Assembly (NCBI RefSeq): GCF_002807055.1
Contig: NZ_NIXN01000007.1
Span: 124,001 to 188,000, forward strand
DNA length: 64,000 nucleotides
Origin: Confluentibacter citreus
Lineage (GTDB): Bacteria > Bacteroidota > Bacteroidia > Flavobacteriales > Flavobacteriaceae
Direction of reading: 5' to 3'
Position 1 is the stretch's first letter, and each line of letters begins with the position of its first letter. Made by a program: the position numbers and the translations under genes. Below, in pieces: positions 26,216 to 34,675 of the stretch. The notes under the pieces are model-generated. The model saw only the letters and a list, made by a program, of their open reading frames with translations. It did not search any database and was not told the DNA's origin.

Positions 26216-27009
26216 AAATCCAAAAAAAGAAATCCTTTCTATGCATTGGTCTGGATGTTGATTTAGATAAAATTCCATCACACTTATTACAAGAGGAAGA
26301 CCCTATTTTTGCATTCAACAAAGCTATTATTGATGCAACGCATCATCTTTGCGTAGCTTACAAACCCAATACGGCATTTTATGAAGCCTATGGCTTAAAA
26401 GGATGGAAAGCCTTGGAAAAAACTATTAATTACCTAAACGAAAATTATCCTGAAATTTTTACGATAGCTGATGCCAAACGTGGTGATATAGGCAATACCA
26501 GTAGCATGTATGCCAAAGCGTTTTTTGAAGATTTAGGGTTTGATAGTGTCACGGTTGCACCGTACATGGGAAAAGATTCCGTTGAGCCTTTTTTGGCTTT
26601 TGAAGATAAGCATACTATTTTATTAGCATTAACGTCCAATGAAGGAGCATTCGATTTCCAGACAAAAACGGTTGAGGGAAAAGAATTGTATAAACAGGTA
26701 TTGGAAACTTCTAAAACCTGGAAAAACTCACATAACCTTATGTATGTGGTTGGTGCCACAAAAGCAGAATATTTAGCGGATATTAGAAAAATAATTCCAG
26801 ATAGCTTTTTATTGGTTCCAGGCGTTGGTGCTCAAGGAGGTAATTTGCAAGATGTTTGCAAATATGGTATGAATAAACATGTTGGGTTATTGATTAATTC
26901 TTCGAGAGGTATTATTTATGCATCTAATAAAGAGGATTTTGCAAAGATAGCGGCGCAAAAAGCCTTAGAGCTTCAGCAAGAGATGGAAGCTATATTAATT
27001 AAAAAGTAA
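26191..27009 (+). CDS. pyrF: Orotidine 5'-phosphate decarboxylase
   Basis: 272 residues, the longer type 2 enzyme. Catalytic DxKRxDIG is in [31 protein letters not shown] binds UMP at the N-terminus, and [11 protein letters not shown] is the phosphate-binding loop. It makes UMP in pyrimidine synthesis. Its first codons overlap the flanking repeat, so the original N-terminus or leader may have been altered; the core is intact. Confidence 0.94.
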   Translation: MTQNQLTSEIQKKKSFLCIGLDVDLDKIPSHLLQEEDPIFAFNKAIIDATHHLCVAYKPNTAFYEAYGLKGWKALEKTINYLNENYPEIFTIADAKRGDIGNTSSMYAKAFFEDLGFDSVTVAPYMGKDSVEPFLAFEDKHTILLALTSNEGAFDFQTKTVEGKELYKQVLETSKTWKNSHNLMYVVGATKAEYLADIRKIIPDSFLLVPGVGAQGGNLQDVCKYGMNKHVGLLINSSRGIIYASNKEDFAKIAAQKALELQQEMEAILIKK

Positions 27010-27031
27010 AAAGACAACTTAATTCAGTCAT

Positions 27032-27178
27032 TTAAAAGTTTGTACTTAAGCTTTCAGGATAATCGATTTTGCTGGTATCTTCAACAAAATTCACTATCAT
27101 TTTCTCAAGTTCTTTTAGGCTGATAAGTTTACTTACGTTTGGCTTGATTTTACCAACTCTACAAAAATGGGGACTCAT
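27032..27178 (-). CDS. Possible small protein, about 48 aa
   Basis: From the ATG at 27178 the ORF reads MSPHFCRVGKIKPNVSKLIS and then KELEKMIVNFVEDTSKIDYP. It is basic, soluble, with no known motif. It is on the same strand as the next small gene and may be real, but there is little beyond reading frame to support it; the in-frame ATG at 27235 would add 19 residues. Confidence 0.3.
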   Translation of the reverse strand: MSPHFCRVGKIKPNVSKLISLKELEKMIVNFVEDTSKIDYPESLSTNF

Positions 27179-27257
27179 AACTTCGTTCTTTATAATACAA
27201 AGTACGAGTCTAGTTGTGTTTTGGATGTAAGACAAAGGTTAAATAAATGATAAAAAA

Positions 27258-27455
27258 TTAAAGTTTACGTAAAGTCTTTTCTCTGGAAAGATATCTAAGC
27301 TCATTTATTTTATTAAGCAGCTTTACGGCTTTAAATTCGGAAATATCACTTAAAGCGGCATCAATCTGCCTTAAATTGTAAGCTTCCTCAACAAGTTCCT
27401 TGTACTGCTTGCTAAGTTTTGTTTGATTTTTCTTTATGAGATTAATTCGATTCAT
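27258..27455 (-). CDS. Small coiled-coil protein (Lacal_2735-like)
   Basis: 65 residues, basic and fully helical: KLSKQYKELVEEAYNLRQID and the following AVKLLNKINELRYLSREK. The KLxKQYxxLxxEAYxL start followed by a KIxEL helix resembles the flavobacterial Lacal_2735 family of unknown function. Assignment is by pattern only. Confidence 0.6.
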   Translation of the reverse strand: MNRINLIKKNQTKLSKQYKELVEEAYNLRQIDAALSDISEFKAVKLLNKINELRYLSREKTLRKL

Positions 27456-27547
27456 TTAAATGCTGAATAACAGATAATTAAATATACATTATTTTTTCGG
27501 ATTTCAAAAAAATAATGATTTTTGAATTAAAATTTAATCTTCTAGCG

Positions 27548-28249
27548 TTAGTCTTGTAATGCAAAAACCCTTTTTAATAAATCAGTTGTTCTTGATGAAA
27601 AATTAGTCCGAATCTCTTTTTCTTCAACAGCAATCATGGTATAAACGCCTTTCAAAGCTTGATTGGTGACATAATCCGTTAAATTCGGATTCACATCGGT
27701 GGTAAAGGGCAAGGCATTATAGCGTGTTATTAAATTGCTCCAAATTTGGTCTGCACCAACTTTATTAAACGAATTTTTAATAATAGGATTGAATTTTGCA
27801 TATAAAGCCGTTTCTGTTCTACTTGTTAAATATTGGGTCGCAGCGTTATCGCTTCCCAATAAAATATTTTTGGCATCGGCAAAGGTGATGCCTTTTACGG
27901 CATCCACAAAAATAGGTGTGGCTTCTTTTACGGCATCTTCCGCAGCTCTATTAAGCACTTTTAAACCTTCATCAGCCAAATTGCTTAAACCAACATCTCT
28001 TAAGGCTTTATCAACTTTTTTTAATTCATCCGGTAACAAAATCTTAACCATTTCATTTTTAAAAAAACCATCCGTTTGGGTCAGTTTACTTACTTGTTTG
28101 TCGATGCCCATATCTAATGCTTGTCTTAGGCCAGATGCAATTTCCTCATTACCAATAGTGCCTTGGGGAAGTTGGTTTATCACTTGTTGTAACTCAGCAC
28201 AGGACGAAAAGATAAACAATGTAAGTAGGGCGATACATGATTTTTTCAT
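27548..28249 (-). CDS. DUF4197 lipoprotein
   Basis: From the ATG at 28249 the N-terminus MKKSCIALLTLFIFSSCAEL is a lipoprotein signal peptide. The remainder is a helical domain with GLRQALDMGIDKQVSKLTQT, ILLPDELKKVDKALRDVGL and YLTSRTETALYAKFNPIIKN, the DUF4197 pattern. It is an exported lipid-anchored protein of unknown role. The upstream in-frame ATG at 28273 is rejected because it would bury the signal peptide. Confidence 0.9.
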   Translation of the reverse strand: MKKSCIALLTLFIFSSCAELQQVINQLPQGTIGNEEIASGLRQALDMGIDKQVSKLTQTDGFFKNEMVKILLPDELKKVDKALRDVGLSNLADEGLKVLNRAAEDAVKEATPIFVDAVKGITFADAKNILLGSDNAATQYLTSRTETALYAKFNPIIKNSFNKVGADQIWSNLITRYNALPFTTDVNPNLTDYVTNQALKGVYTMIAVEEKEIRTNFSSRTTDLLKRVFALQD

Positions 28250-28410
28250 AATAGTAGGTTTTAATAGTTTCAAAAATTTGAAATTATTTGTTCAGGTATA
28301 AAAATAGATTAAATCTATCTAAATATTAAAACAATTGATTTATTTTATTTCGAATTCAACGCTCTTTTTGGTAAATTTATAGAAATTGATTAACTATAAA
28401 TCATATACCA

Positions 28411-29886
28411 ATGACTAAAAAGACCTTAACAACAGCTGCAGGCGCGCCTGTGACCCATTATGAAGATTCCCAAAGTGTAGGACCCAGAGGCCCACTTTTG
28501 TTACAAGATTATTTTTTACACGAAAAACTAGCCCATTTTAATCGAGAGCGTATCCCAGAACGTATTGTTCATGCTAAAGGCTCTGGTGCTTATGGGACGT
28601 TCACCGTAACCCATGATATTTCGAAGTATACACGGGCTAAAGTTTTTTCTGAAGTTGGAAAAAAAACCAGAGTCTTTGTGCGTTTTTCAACTGTAGGTGG
28701 TGAAAAAGGATCTGCCGATACCGAGCGTGATCCTAGAGGATTTGCTGTTAAATTCTATACAGAGGATGGTAATTGGGATTTAACAGGTAACAATACCCCT
28801 GTATTCTTTATAAAGGACCCTAAGAAATTCCCTGATTTTATACATACCCAAAAGCGCGACCCATATACCAATTGTAAATCGCCAACCATGATGTGGGATT
28901 TCTGGTCCTTAAACCCAGAAAGTTTGCACCAAGTTCTTATTTTAATGTCCGACAGGGGAACGCCAGTAGGATATCGTTTTATGCACGGATTTGGAAGCCA
29001 TACATTTTCTATGGTCAATGCCAATAACGAATATATCTATGTGAAATTTCATTTTAAATCCGCTCAGGGCATCAAGAATTTTACTGATGCTGAGGCTGCT
29101 GAGATGAAATCTAAAGACCCTGATTTTTCACAACGTGATTTGGTTGAAGCCATCGATAATGGTCATTTCCCCAAATGGAATTTGAAAATACAGGTGATGA
29201 CCCTCGAACAAGCGAAAACGTTTCGATGGAATCCATTTGACTTAACCAAAGTTTGGCCACATGGTGATTATCCTTTAATAGATGTAGGCACGATGGAACT
29301 GAACGATAACCCAGATAACTATTTTGCACATGTAGAGCAGTCGGCTTTTGCGCCAGCCAACGTTGTAGATGGCATTGGATTTTCTCCCGATAAAATGTTA
29401 CAAGGCAGAATCTTGTCTTATCCAGACGCCCATAGATACAGAATAGGGGTTAATTTTGACTCCCTCCCAGTTAATAAATGCCCTTATGCGGTGAATAATT
29501 ATCATCGCGATGGCGCCATGAGATTTGATAGTAATGGTGGAAAATCACCCAATTACAGACCTAATAGTTTTGATGATATTGTGGAAGACCAAAACTATAG
29601 AGGAACTCCTTATGAACTTGATAGCAATGTTGTGGCATATTTTGACAGAAATGAGAATGATAATGACCATTACACCCAGCCAGGAAATTTATTCCGTTTA
29701 ATGACGGATGACCAAAAGAAGAATACCATTAGCAATATTGTTGGTGCTATGAGTGGTGTTTCTGGACCCAAAAGAGATGAGATTATAAACAGACAATTAT
29801 GTCATTGGTTTAGAGCAGATCATACATTAGGTGCAGCTATTGCAGAAGGTTTGGGTGTGGAAATTGACATGGCTCTTTTAAGATAA
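28411..29886 (+). CDS. katA: Catalase, haem-dependent small-subunit type
   Basis: 491 residues. The distal His lies in RIVHAKGSGAYGTFTVTHDI, the RxFSTVGGEKGSADTERDPRG core is complete, and the proximal haem ligand is the Tyr in RILSYPDAHRYRIGVN. It converts H2O2 to water and oxygen in the cytoplasm. Length places it in the clade 3 (small) catalases. The gene 6 bp downstream on the same strand is probably co-transcribed. It is complete with all key residues. Confidence 0.96.
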   Translation: MTKKTLTTAAGAPVTHYEDSQSVGPRGPLLLQDYFLHEKLAHFNRERIPERIVHAKGSGAYGTFTVTHDISKYTRAKVFSEVGKKTRVFVRFSTVGGEKGSADTERDPRGFAVKFYTEDGNWDLTGNNTPVFFIKDPKKFPDFIHTQKRDPYTNCKSPTMMWDFWSLNPESLHQVLILMSDRGTPVGYRFMHGFGSHTFSMVNANNEYIYVKFHFKSAQGIKNFTDAEAAEMKSKDPDFSQRDLVEAIDNGHFPKWNLKIQVMTLEQAKTFRWNPFDLTKVWPHGDYPLIDVGTMELNDNPDNYFAHVEQSAFAPANVVDGIGFSPDKMLQGRILSYPDAHRYRIGVNFDSLPVNKCPYAVNNYHRDGAMRFDSNGGKSPNYRPNSFDDIVEDQNYRGTPYELDSNVVAYFDRNENDNDHYTQPGNLFRLMTDDQKKNTISNIVGAMSGVSGPKRDEIINRQLCHWFRADHTLGAAIAEGLGVEIDMALLR

Positions 29887-29892
29887 CGCATA

Positions 29893-30471
29893 GTGGAAGA
29901 TTCCCAACTTAAAATTGTAAATATCTCTGGAAAGGGTTTCAAAAAACAACTCCTTATATCTTCAAAGGAAGTGTCGACTTTACATACCTTTTTAAAAGAG
30001 ATTATTAATGATAAAGTAATGATAATAAACACCAACGTAGGGTTGGATGTTTATTATCATTCATCAGTATGTTATAAAGATTTAATTGTAAACGCATTTT
30101 TACTTTTAACAACTTGTAGCGGGAAATCGATTAATGATTTTTATATAAAATCTTTAAGTTCCCTTACCGATATAGAAAGCGAAACCAATAGGTTTTTTGA
30201 AAAACTCATCAAAAACCCCTTGTTGTTTAAGAGCTATACAAAAAGTTTATTCAATCAATTAAAAATGAATTACAGCAACAATACTGAACTTATAGATGAA
30301 TTGCTTGCGTTATGGCAAAATAAAATTTTGGAAACAAACCTTGGCAGTAACATATTGAAAGTCATGATGCCTTATATAATAAACTTGCAAGGCACTTATT
30401 TTGACACGCTCAATCAACCAATATTAAAGTCCTTAGCAAGGGAAACATTAAAAGATGCTCGATTTAATTAA
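29893..30471 (+). CDS. Hypothetical protein downstream of catalase, 192 aa
   Basis: It begins with a GTG 6 bp after the catalase stop; no nearby ATG fits. The protein is soluble, helical in its C-terminal two thirds (IKSLSSLTDIESETNRFFEK), with a beta-rich first third (QLKIVNISGKGFKKQLLISS). No cofactor or catalytic motif is visible. The position suggests a role alongside catalase, but nothing shows what. Its end overlaps the convergent purU gene by 4 bp. Confidence 0.55.
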   Translation: MEDSQLKIVNISGKGFKKQLLISSKEVSTLHTFLKEIINDKVMIINTNVGLDVYYHSSVCYKDLIVNAFLLLTTCSGKSINDFYIKSLSSLTDIESETNRFFEKLIKNPLLFKSYTKSLFNQLKMNYSNNTELIDELLALWQNKILETNLGSNILKVMMPYIINLQGTYFDTLNQPILKSLARETLKDARFN

Positions 30472-31322
30472 GAGAAAATAACGGTTTTGTTATTGTAAAC
30501 CATCACTTTCCTATTGGTATGTAATTTAACGGCGTTAGCCAGTACAATTTTCTCTAAATCCCGTCCTTTTGCAATCAAATCTTCAATGGAATGGGTGTGG
30601 GACACTCTCGCTACACCTTGGTCAATAATGGGGCCAGCATCCAATTCCTCGGTCACGTAATGACTGGTGGCACCAATAATTTTAACACCTCGTTTATAAG
30701 CGGAGTGGTATGGTTTTGCGCCGACAAAGGCTGGTAAAAACGAGTGATGGATATTAATGATCTTGTTGGGATATTTCGCTATTAATTTTTCTGAAATGAT
30801 TTGCATATAGCGCGCCAAAACAATAAAGTCAATGTCATGTTTTTCCAGAAGTTCCAGTTGTTTATTTTCTGCTTCTATTTTATTATCTTTTGAAACAGGT
30901 ATATGGTAAAATGGAATATTGAAACTATCTGCAATGGATTTTAAATCATTATGATTACTTATTATAAAAGGAATTTCTAAGAAGAGCTCACCAGAATTAT
31001 AACGCCCTAATAAATCATATAAACAATGGTCGTATTTTGAAACAAACAAGGCCATTTTAGGTTTAATGGCTGAAGAATATATACGCCATTTCATATTGAA
31101 TTTTGCAGCTAAATTCGTTTCAAAGGCGTCTTTAAAGGCTTCAGTTGAAAAACCATCAGTTATAAATTCACTTTCCAAACGCATAAAAAATATATTTTGC
31201 TCTCTATCTACATGTTGGTCTATATAAACAATATTACCTTCTTTTTCAGAAATGAAATTCGTTATGGAAGCAATAATATTTCTTTGGTCCTTGCAATGGA
31301 TTAAAATGGTAATCTTATTCAT
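30468..31322 (-). CDS. purU: Formyltetrahydrofolate deformylase
   Basis: 284 residues from the ATG at 31322 (MNKITILIHCKDQRNIIASI). An N-terminal ACT-type domain (1-80) is followed by a formyltransferase-fold domain with NIHHSFLPAFVGAKPYHSAY (catalytic His and Asn), GATSHYVTEELDAGPIIDQG. It hydrolyses 10-formyl-THF to formate and THF, balancing one-carbon units for purine synthesis. ACT domains often bind glycine or methionine. The alternative start 12 codons upstream lacks support. Confidence 0.94.
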   Translation of the reverse strand: MNKITILIHCKDQRNIIASITNFISEKEGNIVYIDQHVDREQNIFFMRLESEFITDGFSTEAFKDAFETNLAAKFNMKWRIYSSAIKPKMALFVSKYDHCLYDLLGRYNSGELFLEIPFIISNHNDLKSIADSFNIPFYHIPVSKDNKIEAENKQLELLEKHDIDFIVLARYMQIISEKLIAKYPNKIINIHHSFLPAFVGAKPYHSAYKRGVKIIGATSHYVTEELDAGPIIDQGVARVSHTHSIEDLIAKGRDLEKIVLANAVKLHTNRKVMVYNNKTVIFS

Positions 31323-31513
31323 GTGATTTAAAATAATTTCGTGGATAAAATTACCCAAAAATATTTAACAATAGCAATAGAATGTGATTTTACATTTTTT
31401 ACTAAAATACAGTTGATATTTCGTCGCTTATTTTTGCAAATCTTTGTACGTCACAGCATTAATCGAACGCTTAAACTAATATAGTTTCAGAAAATAGTTG
31501 GACTAAATATCTC

Positions 31514-31537
31514 GGATTAATTTTACAGTGTTAATCC
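31514..31537 (+). promoter_or_regulatory. Hairpin in the leader of the 46-aa gene
   Basis: GGATTAA / TTAATCC (7 bp) around a 10-nt loop, ending 22 bp before the ATG. A TATTTTTG -7 box lies far upstream (31429-31436), so the transcript would have a leader of about 120 nt. Confidence 0.35.
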
Positions 31538-31559
31538 CAAATAATTTAACCTTTTAGCC

Positions 31560-31700
31560 ATGGAAACAACTTTAAACTACGATTTCAAGAGACAATCAGA
31601 AAATCATTTAGATTGGCTGATAAATATTATTAAATCTGAAAAATATTATCAAGTTGAAGGTAATATTATTAATTTTCAAAATAGTGCTTATATAGATTAA
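31560..31700 (+). CDS. Orphan small protein, 46 aa
   Basis: The ORF reads METTLNYDFKRQSENHLDWL, then INIIKSEKYYQVEGNIINFQ and NSAYID. It is soluble and acidic/aromatic, with no signal or membrane helix. A terminator follows directly (31724-31748) and a -7 box with a leader hairpin precedes it, so it has the anatomy of an independently transcribed gene. I do not recognise the family. Confidence 0.5.
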   Translation: METTLNYDFKRQSENHLDWLINIIKSEKYYQVEGNIINFQNSAYID

Positions 31701-31723
31701 ACCAATCCATTTTAATAAACCTC

Positions 31724-31748
31724 AATCCTTATATATTTTATAAGGATT
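31724..31748 (+). terminator. Terminator of the 46-aa gene
   Basis: AATCCTTATA / TATAAGGATT, a 10-bp stem with a 5-nt loop and a T run. Confidence 0.8.
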
Positions 31749-31823
31749 TTTTATTTTATGGCCAGTTGTAATATCATATATTGATTCATTAAATATTCTA
31801 TATTTGATAATCAAAATTTTCAT

Positions 31824-32402
31824 ATGTCAGCCACAAAATATAACCATTTTTTTAGTATTGTTTTATTAAATTCCATACATCCCTTATCAAAATCACTCAA
31901 TAAGTTTTTATCAAATGCACTTGTTTTCTCTCAGTATAAAAAAGGTGATTATATTGTGAGAAGCGGGGATTTTTGTGATAGGGTCCATATCACAAGAAAA
32001 GGTTTGGTACGTGGTTATTTTAATCATAATGGTAAAGAAATAACCACTTGGGTAAGTGTAGATAATGAGTTGGTTACATCCATATCAGGGTATTTTAAAA
32101 AAGAGCCTGCACTGGAGAATATTCAATGCCTTGAGGATACATTTACCGAAAGTTTAAGTTTTAATGACATGCATTTTGCCTTTCAGAACTTTAAGGAAAT
32201 GAATCACTTAAATAGAATCTTGATGGAGTATTATTATCTTCATGCAGAATACCGTGCATTTATGGCTAGAATTCCAACAGCCAAAGACAGATATGAGTAT
32301 TTTTTAAAAATCACAAATCCTGAAATTATTAAACGCTTACCAAATAAATACTTGGCATCACTGCTCAATATGCGTCCAGAAACGCTGTCGAGATTAAAGT
32401 AG
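31824..32402 (+). CDS. Crp/Fnr-family transcriptional regulator
   Basis: 192 residues. A cyclic-nucleotide-binding-type beta barrel (about 20-125) with the KKGDYIVRSGDFCDRVHITR start and KGLVRGYFNHNGKEITTWVS, then a helical linker. A short C-terminal DNA-binding part ends YLASLLNMRPETLSRLK, the recognition helix. There is no wing after it, as often seen in Bacteroidota members of this size. The cNMP-binding pocket is degenerate. A TTGACATATGTCAA palindrome lies 26 bp past the stop. Confidence 0.88.
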   Translation: MSATKYNHFFSIVLLNSIHPLSKSLNKFLSNALVFSQYKKGDYIVRSGDFCDRVHITRKGLVRGYFNHNGKEITTWVSVDNELVTSISGYFKKEPALENIQCLEDTFTESLSFNDMHFAFQNFKEMNHLNRILMEYYYLHAEYRAFMARIPTAKDRYEYFLKITNPEIIKRLPNKYLASLLNMRPETLSRLK

Positions 32403-32428
32403 GAGAGATGTTTAAAATGAAAGAATAA

Positions 32429-32442
32429 TTGACATATGTCAA
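32429..32442. promoter_or_regulatory. Crp/Fnr-type palindrome TTGACATATGTCAA
   Basis: A perfect 14-bp palindrome of the TTGAC-N4-GTCAA class, centred near 32435.5. It is about 60 bp upstream of the putative start of the ncRNA at 32484-32612. Confidence 0.55.
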
Positions 32443-32483
32443 TACGCCATGAATTTTTTAAAAATTAAATGGATTTCAAATGA

Positions 32484-32612
32484 TACATTCGCATTGCTTT
32501 TCATACTTGAAGTGTATGAATGTAAATTGCTTTATATCAACAAGGTTTAATTGTTTTAGGGTAAGCAATCTAACTAACCAAAAACACACATCTACAGATG
32601 TGTGTTTTTTTT
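32484..32612 (+). ncRNA. Candidate structured small RNA with terminator
   Basis: Three consecutive hairpins on the plus strand: TTCATAC/GTATGAA (32500-32520), ATTGCTT/AAGCAAT (32526-32569) enclosing AACAA/TTGTT (32539-32555), and an intrinsic terminator ACACACATCT/AGATGTGTGT plus T run (32584-32612). A TACATTCG box (32484-32491) resembles a -7 element. No gene on this strand follows, so it would be a free RNA. The 63-codon ORF that crosses it is hydrophobic-poor and unconvincing. The boundaries are approximate. Confidence 0.5.
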
Positions 32613-32643
32613 ATGTAAAATATTTAAGATATATAGATGTATT

Positions 32644-33048
32644 TTATAAACTCAACATCCAATTACGTTGAAGCTTTTTAAATTTTCTCAATTCAGCACG
32701 CAAAATAGGTAGAAAGTCCTTGCCATTGCTGTTAGAACGTTCTAGTCTATAAGAGTTTTTATAAAGCAAATTGGTAAGGCGTCGTAAAGAGGCAATATGC
32801 TTGTGCTTTCTGTCTGAATAGCGTTCCAATTCAGCATTCACGATTTCGGGAGCCAAAGAAACGGATTGTTGAACAATGTCGCCTGAAAAATAGATGTTAA
32901 CATCTTCAGAACCATCCTCTTTTAAACTGGATAAATCATGATTTAAATACACGGAAATATTTTGGGATAACGCAAAGATTTCCATCGCCTTTTTATAAAT
33001 AGGCAACTCATACAAATGTGTAGGTGTATTAGATAACATGTGGCTCAA
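32644..33048 (-). CDS. Hypothetical helical protein, about 134 aa
   Basis: Soluble and helical. The N-terminal LYELPIYKKAMEIFALSQNI and later ELERYSDRKHKHIASLRRLT with LLYKNSYRLERSN suggest a helical bundle distantly like the S23 four-helix family (LxxYxxAxE at the start), but the IPxNIAEG core of that family is absent. Starts at 33048 and 33039 are both possible (MSHML). Confidence 0.5.
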   Translation of the reverse strand: MSHMLSNTPTHLYELPIYKKAMEIFALSQNISVYLNHDLSSLKEDGSEDVNIYFSGDIVQQSVSLAPEIVNAELERYSDRKHKHIASLRRLTNLLYKNSYRLERSNSNGKDFLPILRAELRKFKKLQRNWMLSL

Positions 33049-33156
33049 GCAATTTTATTCAAAATTACTCACTAATACGCGTAATCTACTTTAGAATTTA
33101 AAGTAAAATTGTATATTTGGTTTAATATTTAATTATTTATTGTTAAAATTCCTTAG

Positions 33157-33600
33157 ATGAAAATAGATAATCTTAATTGGAAAATTTTAAAATGCCTCCA
33201 GCAAAACGCAAGACAGTCTAATGCGGAAATTGGTAGACAAGTTGGTGTGAGTTCGCCAGCGGTTTCTGAACGCATTAAAAAGATGGAAGATTTAGGGGTC
33301 ATCCAAGGGTATAATACCTTGATATCGCCTTTTGAAATTGGCTATCAATTAAAGGCGATTATAACCATGAGAGCGTTTATGGGGAAATTAAAACCATTCT
33401 TGGAAAAGGTAAAAACCTATGACGAAATTGTTAATTGCTACCGTATTACCGGTGATGAAAATTTTGTGATGGAAGTGGTTTTAAAAAACCAAAAACATTT
33501 GGAACAGTTTATAGACCAACTCATTGTTTATGGCGAAACCAAAACCCAAATTGTGTTATCGCACGTTGTGAAACAAAAGGAATTAAAACCAGTTATTTAA
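33157..33600 (+). CDS. Lrp/AsnC-family transcriptional regulator
   Basis: 147 residues: an N-terminal HTH (LNWKILKCLQQNARQSNAEI with GRQVGVSSPAVSERIKKMED) and a C-terminal RAM/ACT-like effector domain (ITMRAFMGKLKPFLEKVKTY, VNCYRITGDENFVMEVVLKN). These regulators respond to amino acids. The divergent neighbour is the unknown gene at 32644; targets cannot be inferred. Confidence 0.93.
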   Translation: MKIDNLNWKILKCLQQNARQSNAEIGRQVGVSSPAVSERIKKMEDLGVIQGYNTLISPFEIGYQLKAIITMRAFMGKLKPFLEKVKTYDEIVNCYRITGDENFVMEVVLKNQKHLEQFIDQLIVYGETKTQIVLSHVVKQKELKPVI

Positions 33601-33703
33601 TTTAAATCATTCTTTATTATTATTTTTTATTCATTTTCATAGGTGAATTTGTGCTAATTTGTGTAATTCGTGGCAACTTAATTAAGTTTTATCTTTCTAA
33701 TTC

Positions 33704-34675
33704 TTAGTTTGAATTATTAGCGATATGATTGGCAATTATTTTCGCATGAATCCTAGAGTTTTCAATAAACCATTTATGGGTTTCGTTGCCACCGCAAATC
33801 ACGCCAGCTAGATACAAACCTTTAATGTTAGATTCCATGGTTTCTGGATTGTAGCTTGGGATTTGTTTTTCATCTTCAGAAAGCGTGATGCCACTATCTT
33901 TTAAAATTTCAAAATTCGGCAGATAACCTGTCAGTGCTACCACATAATCATTATCCAAAGTAATTAACCTGTCTGGTGTTTGGATGTCAATAGTGTTACC
34001 GTCAATTTTTATGACTTCCGAATTAAAATATGCTTTAATACTGCCTTCTTCAATACGGTTAACAATATCTGGACGCACCCAATATTTTACACGTTCTCCA
34101 ATGTTTTCACCTCTTACAACCATAGTCACATGGCCGCCTTTACGCCAAATTTCCAAAGCAGCATCTACGGCGGAATTGCTGGCACCAATCACCACCACAT
34201 TTTGTAAAGCATAATTATGGGCTTCCTTGTAATAGTGTGTCACTTTGGGAAGCTCTTCTCCAGGGATGTTTAATAATTTCGGAATATCATAAAACCCTGT
34301 ACAAATAATAACCTTCTTTGAAACGTAGTTGTTTTTCCTTGTTGAAATAGAAAAACGTTCACCATCTTTTTTTATGGCATTTACCGTTTCATATAAGTTG
34401 ATATGAAGTTTGTTGGAAGTGGCAACACGTCGGTAATATTCCAAAGCTTCATCCCTGTTGGGTTTTGGGTTGGTGCTGATGAATGGAATATCATCAATTT
34501 CCAGTTTTTCCGAAGTAGAAAAGAATGTCATATTCCTAGGATAATTAAATAGCGAGTTGGTGAGCGCACCTTTCTCAATTACTGCATAATCCCAGTGTCT
34601 TTTTTTACATTCTAAAGCGCAGGCAATCCCGATGGGGCCTGCGCCAATAATGATGATGTCTTTTTCTATTATCAA
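33704..34675 (-). CDS. ypdA: YpdA-like bacillithiol disulfide reductase / thioredoxin-reductase-like flavoprotein
   Basis: 323 residues. FAD site IIIIGAGPIGIACALECKKR; second Rossmann motif VVVIGASNSAVDAALEIWRK for NADPH; YVVALTGYLPNFEIL near the C-terminus. The CxxC of thioredoxin reductase is missing, which is typical of YpdA. YpdA reduces bacillithiol disulfide with NADPH in species that make bacillithiol, including many flavobacteria. The 4-bp overlap with the MFS gene makes an operon. Thiol function fits the family, but bacillithiol synthesis genes are not in the window. Confidence 0.88.
   Translation of the reverse strand: MIIEKDIIIIGAGPIGIACALECKKRHWDYAVIEKGALTNSLFNYPRNMTFFSTSEKLEIDDIPFISTNPKPNRDEALEYYRRVATSNKLHINLYETVNAIKKDGERFSISTRKNNYVSKKVIICTGFYDIPKLLNIPGEELPKVTHYYKEAHNYALQNVVVIGASNSAVDAALEIWRKGGHVTMVVRGENIGERVKYWVRPDIVNRIEEGSIKAYFNSEVIKIDGNTIDIQTPDRLITLDNDYVVALTGYLPNFEILKDSGITLSEDEKQIPSYNPETMESNIKGLYLAGVICGGNETHKWFIENSRIHAKIIANHIANNSN

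Noticed and set aside
32480-32671. 63-codon plus-strand ORF
   Set aside because: It crosses the terminator hairpin and looks like chance reading of structured RNA.
33640-33680. Repeat-like phrase AATTTGTGTAATTCGTGG before ypdA's end
   Set aside because: A familiar dispersed phrase in flavobacterial genomes, but only one copy is present here.
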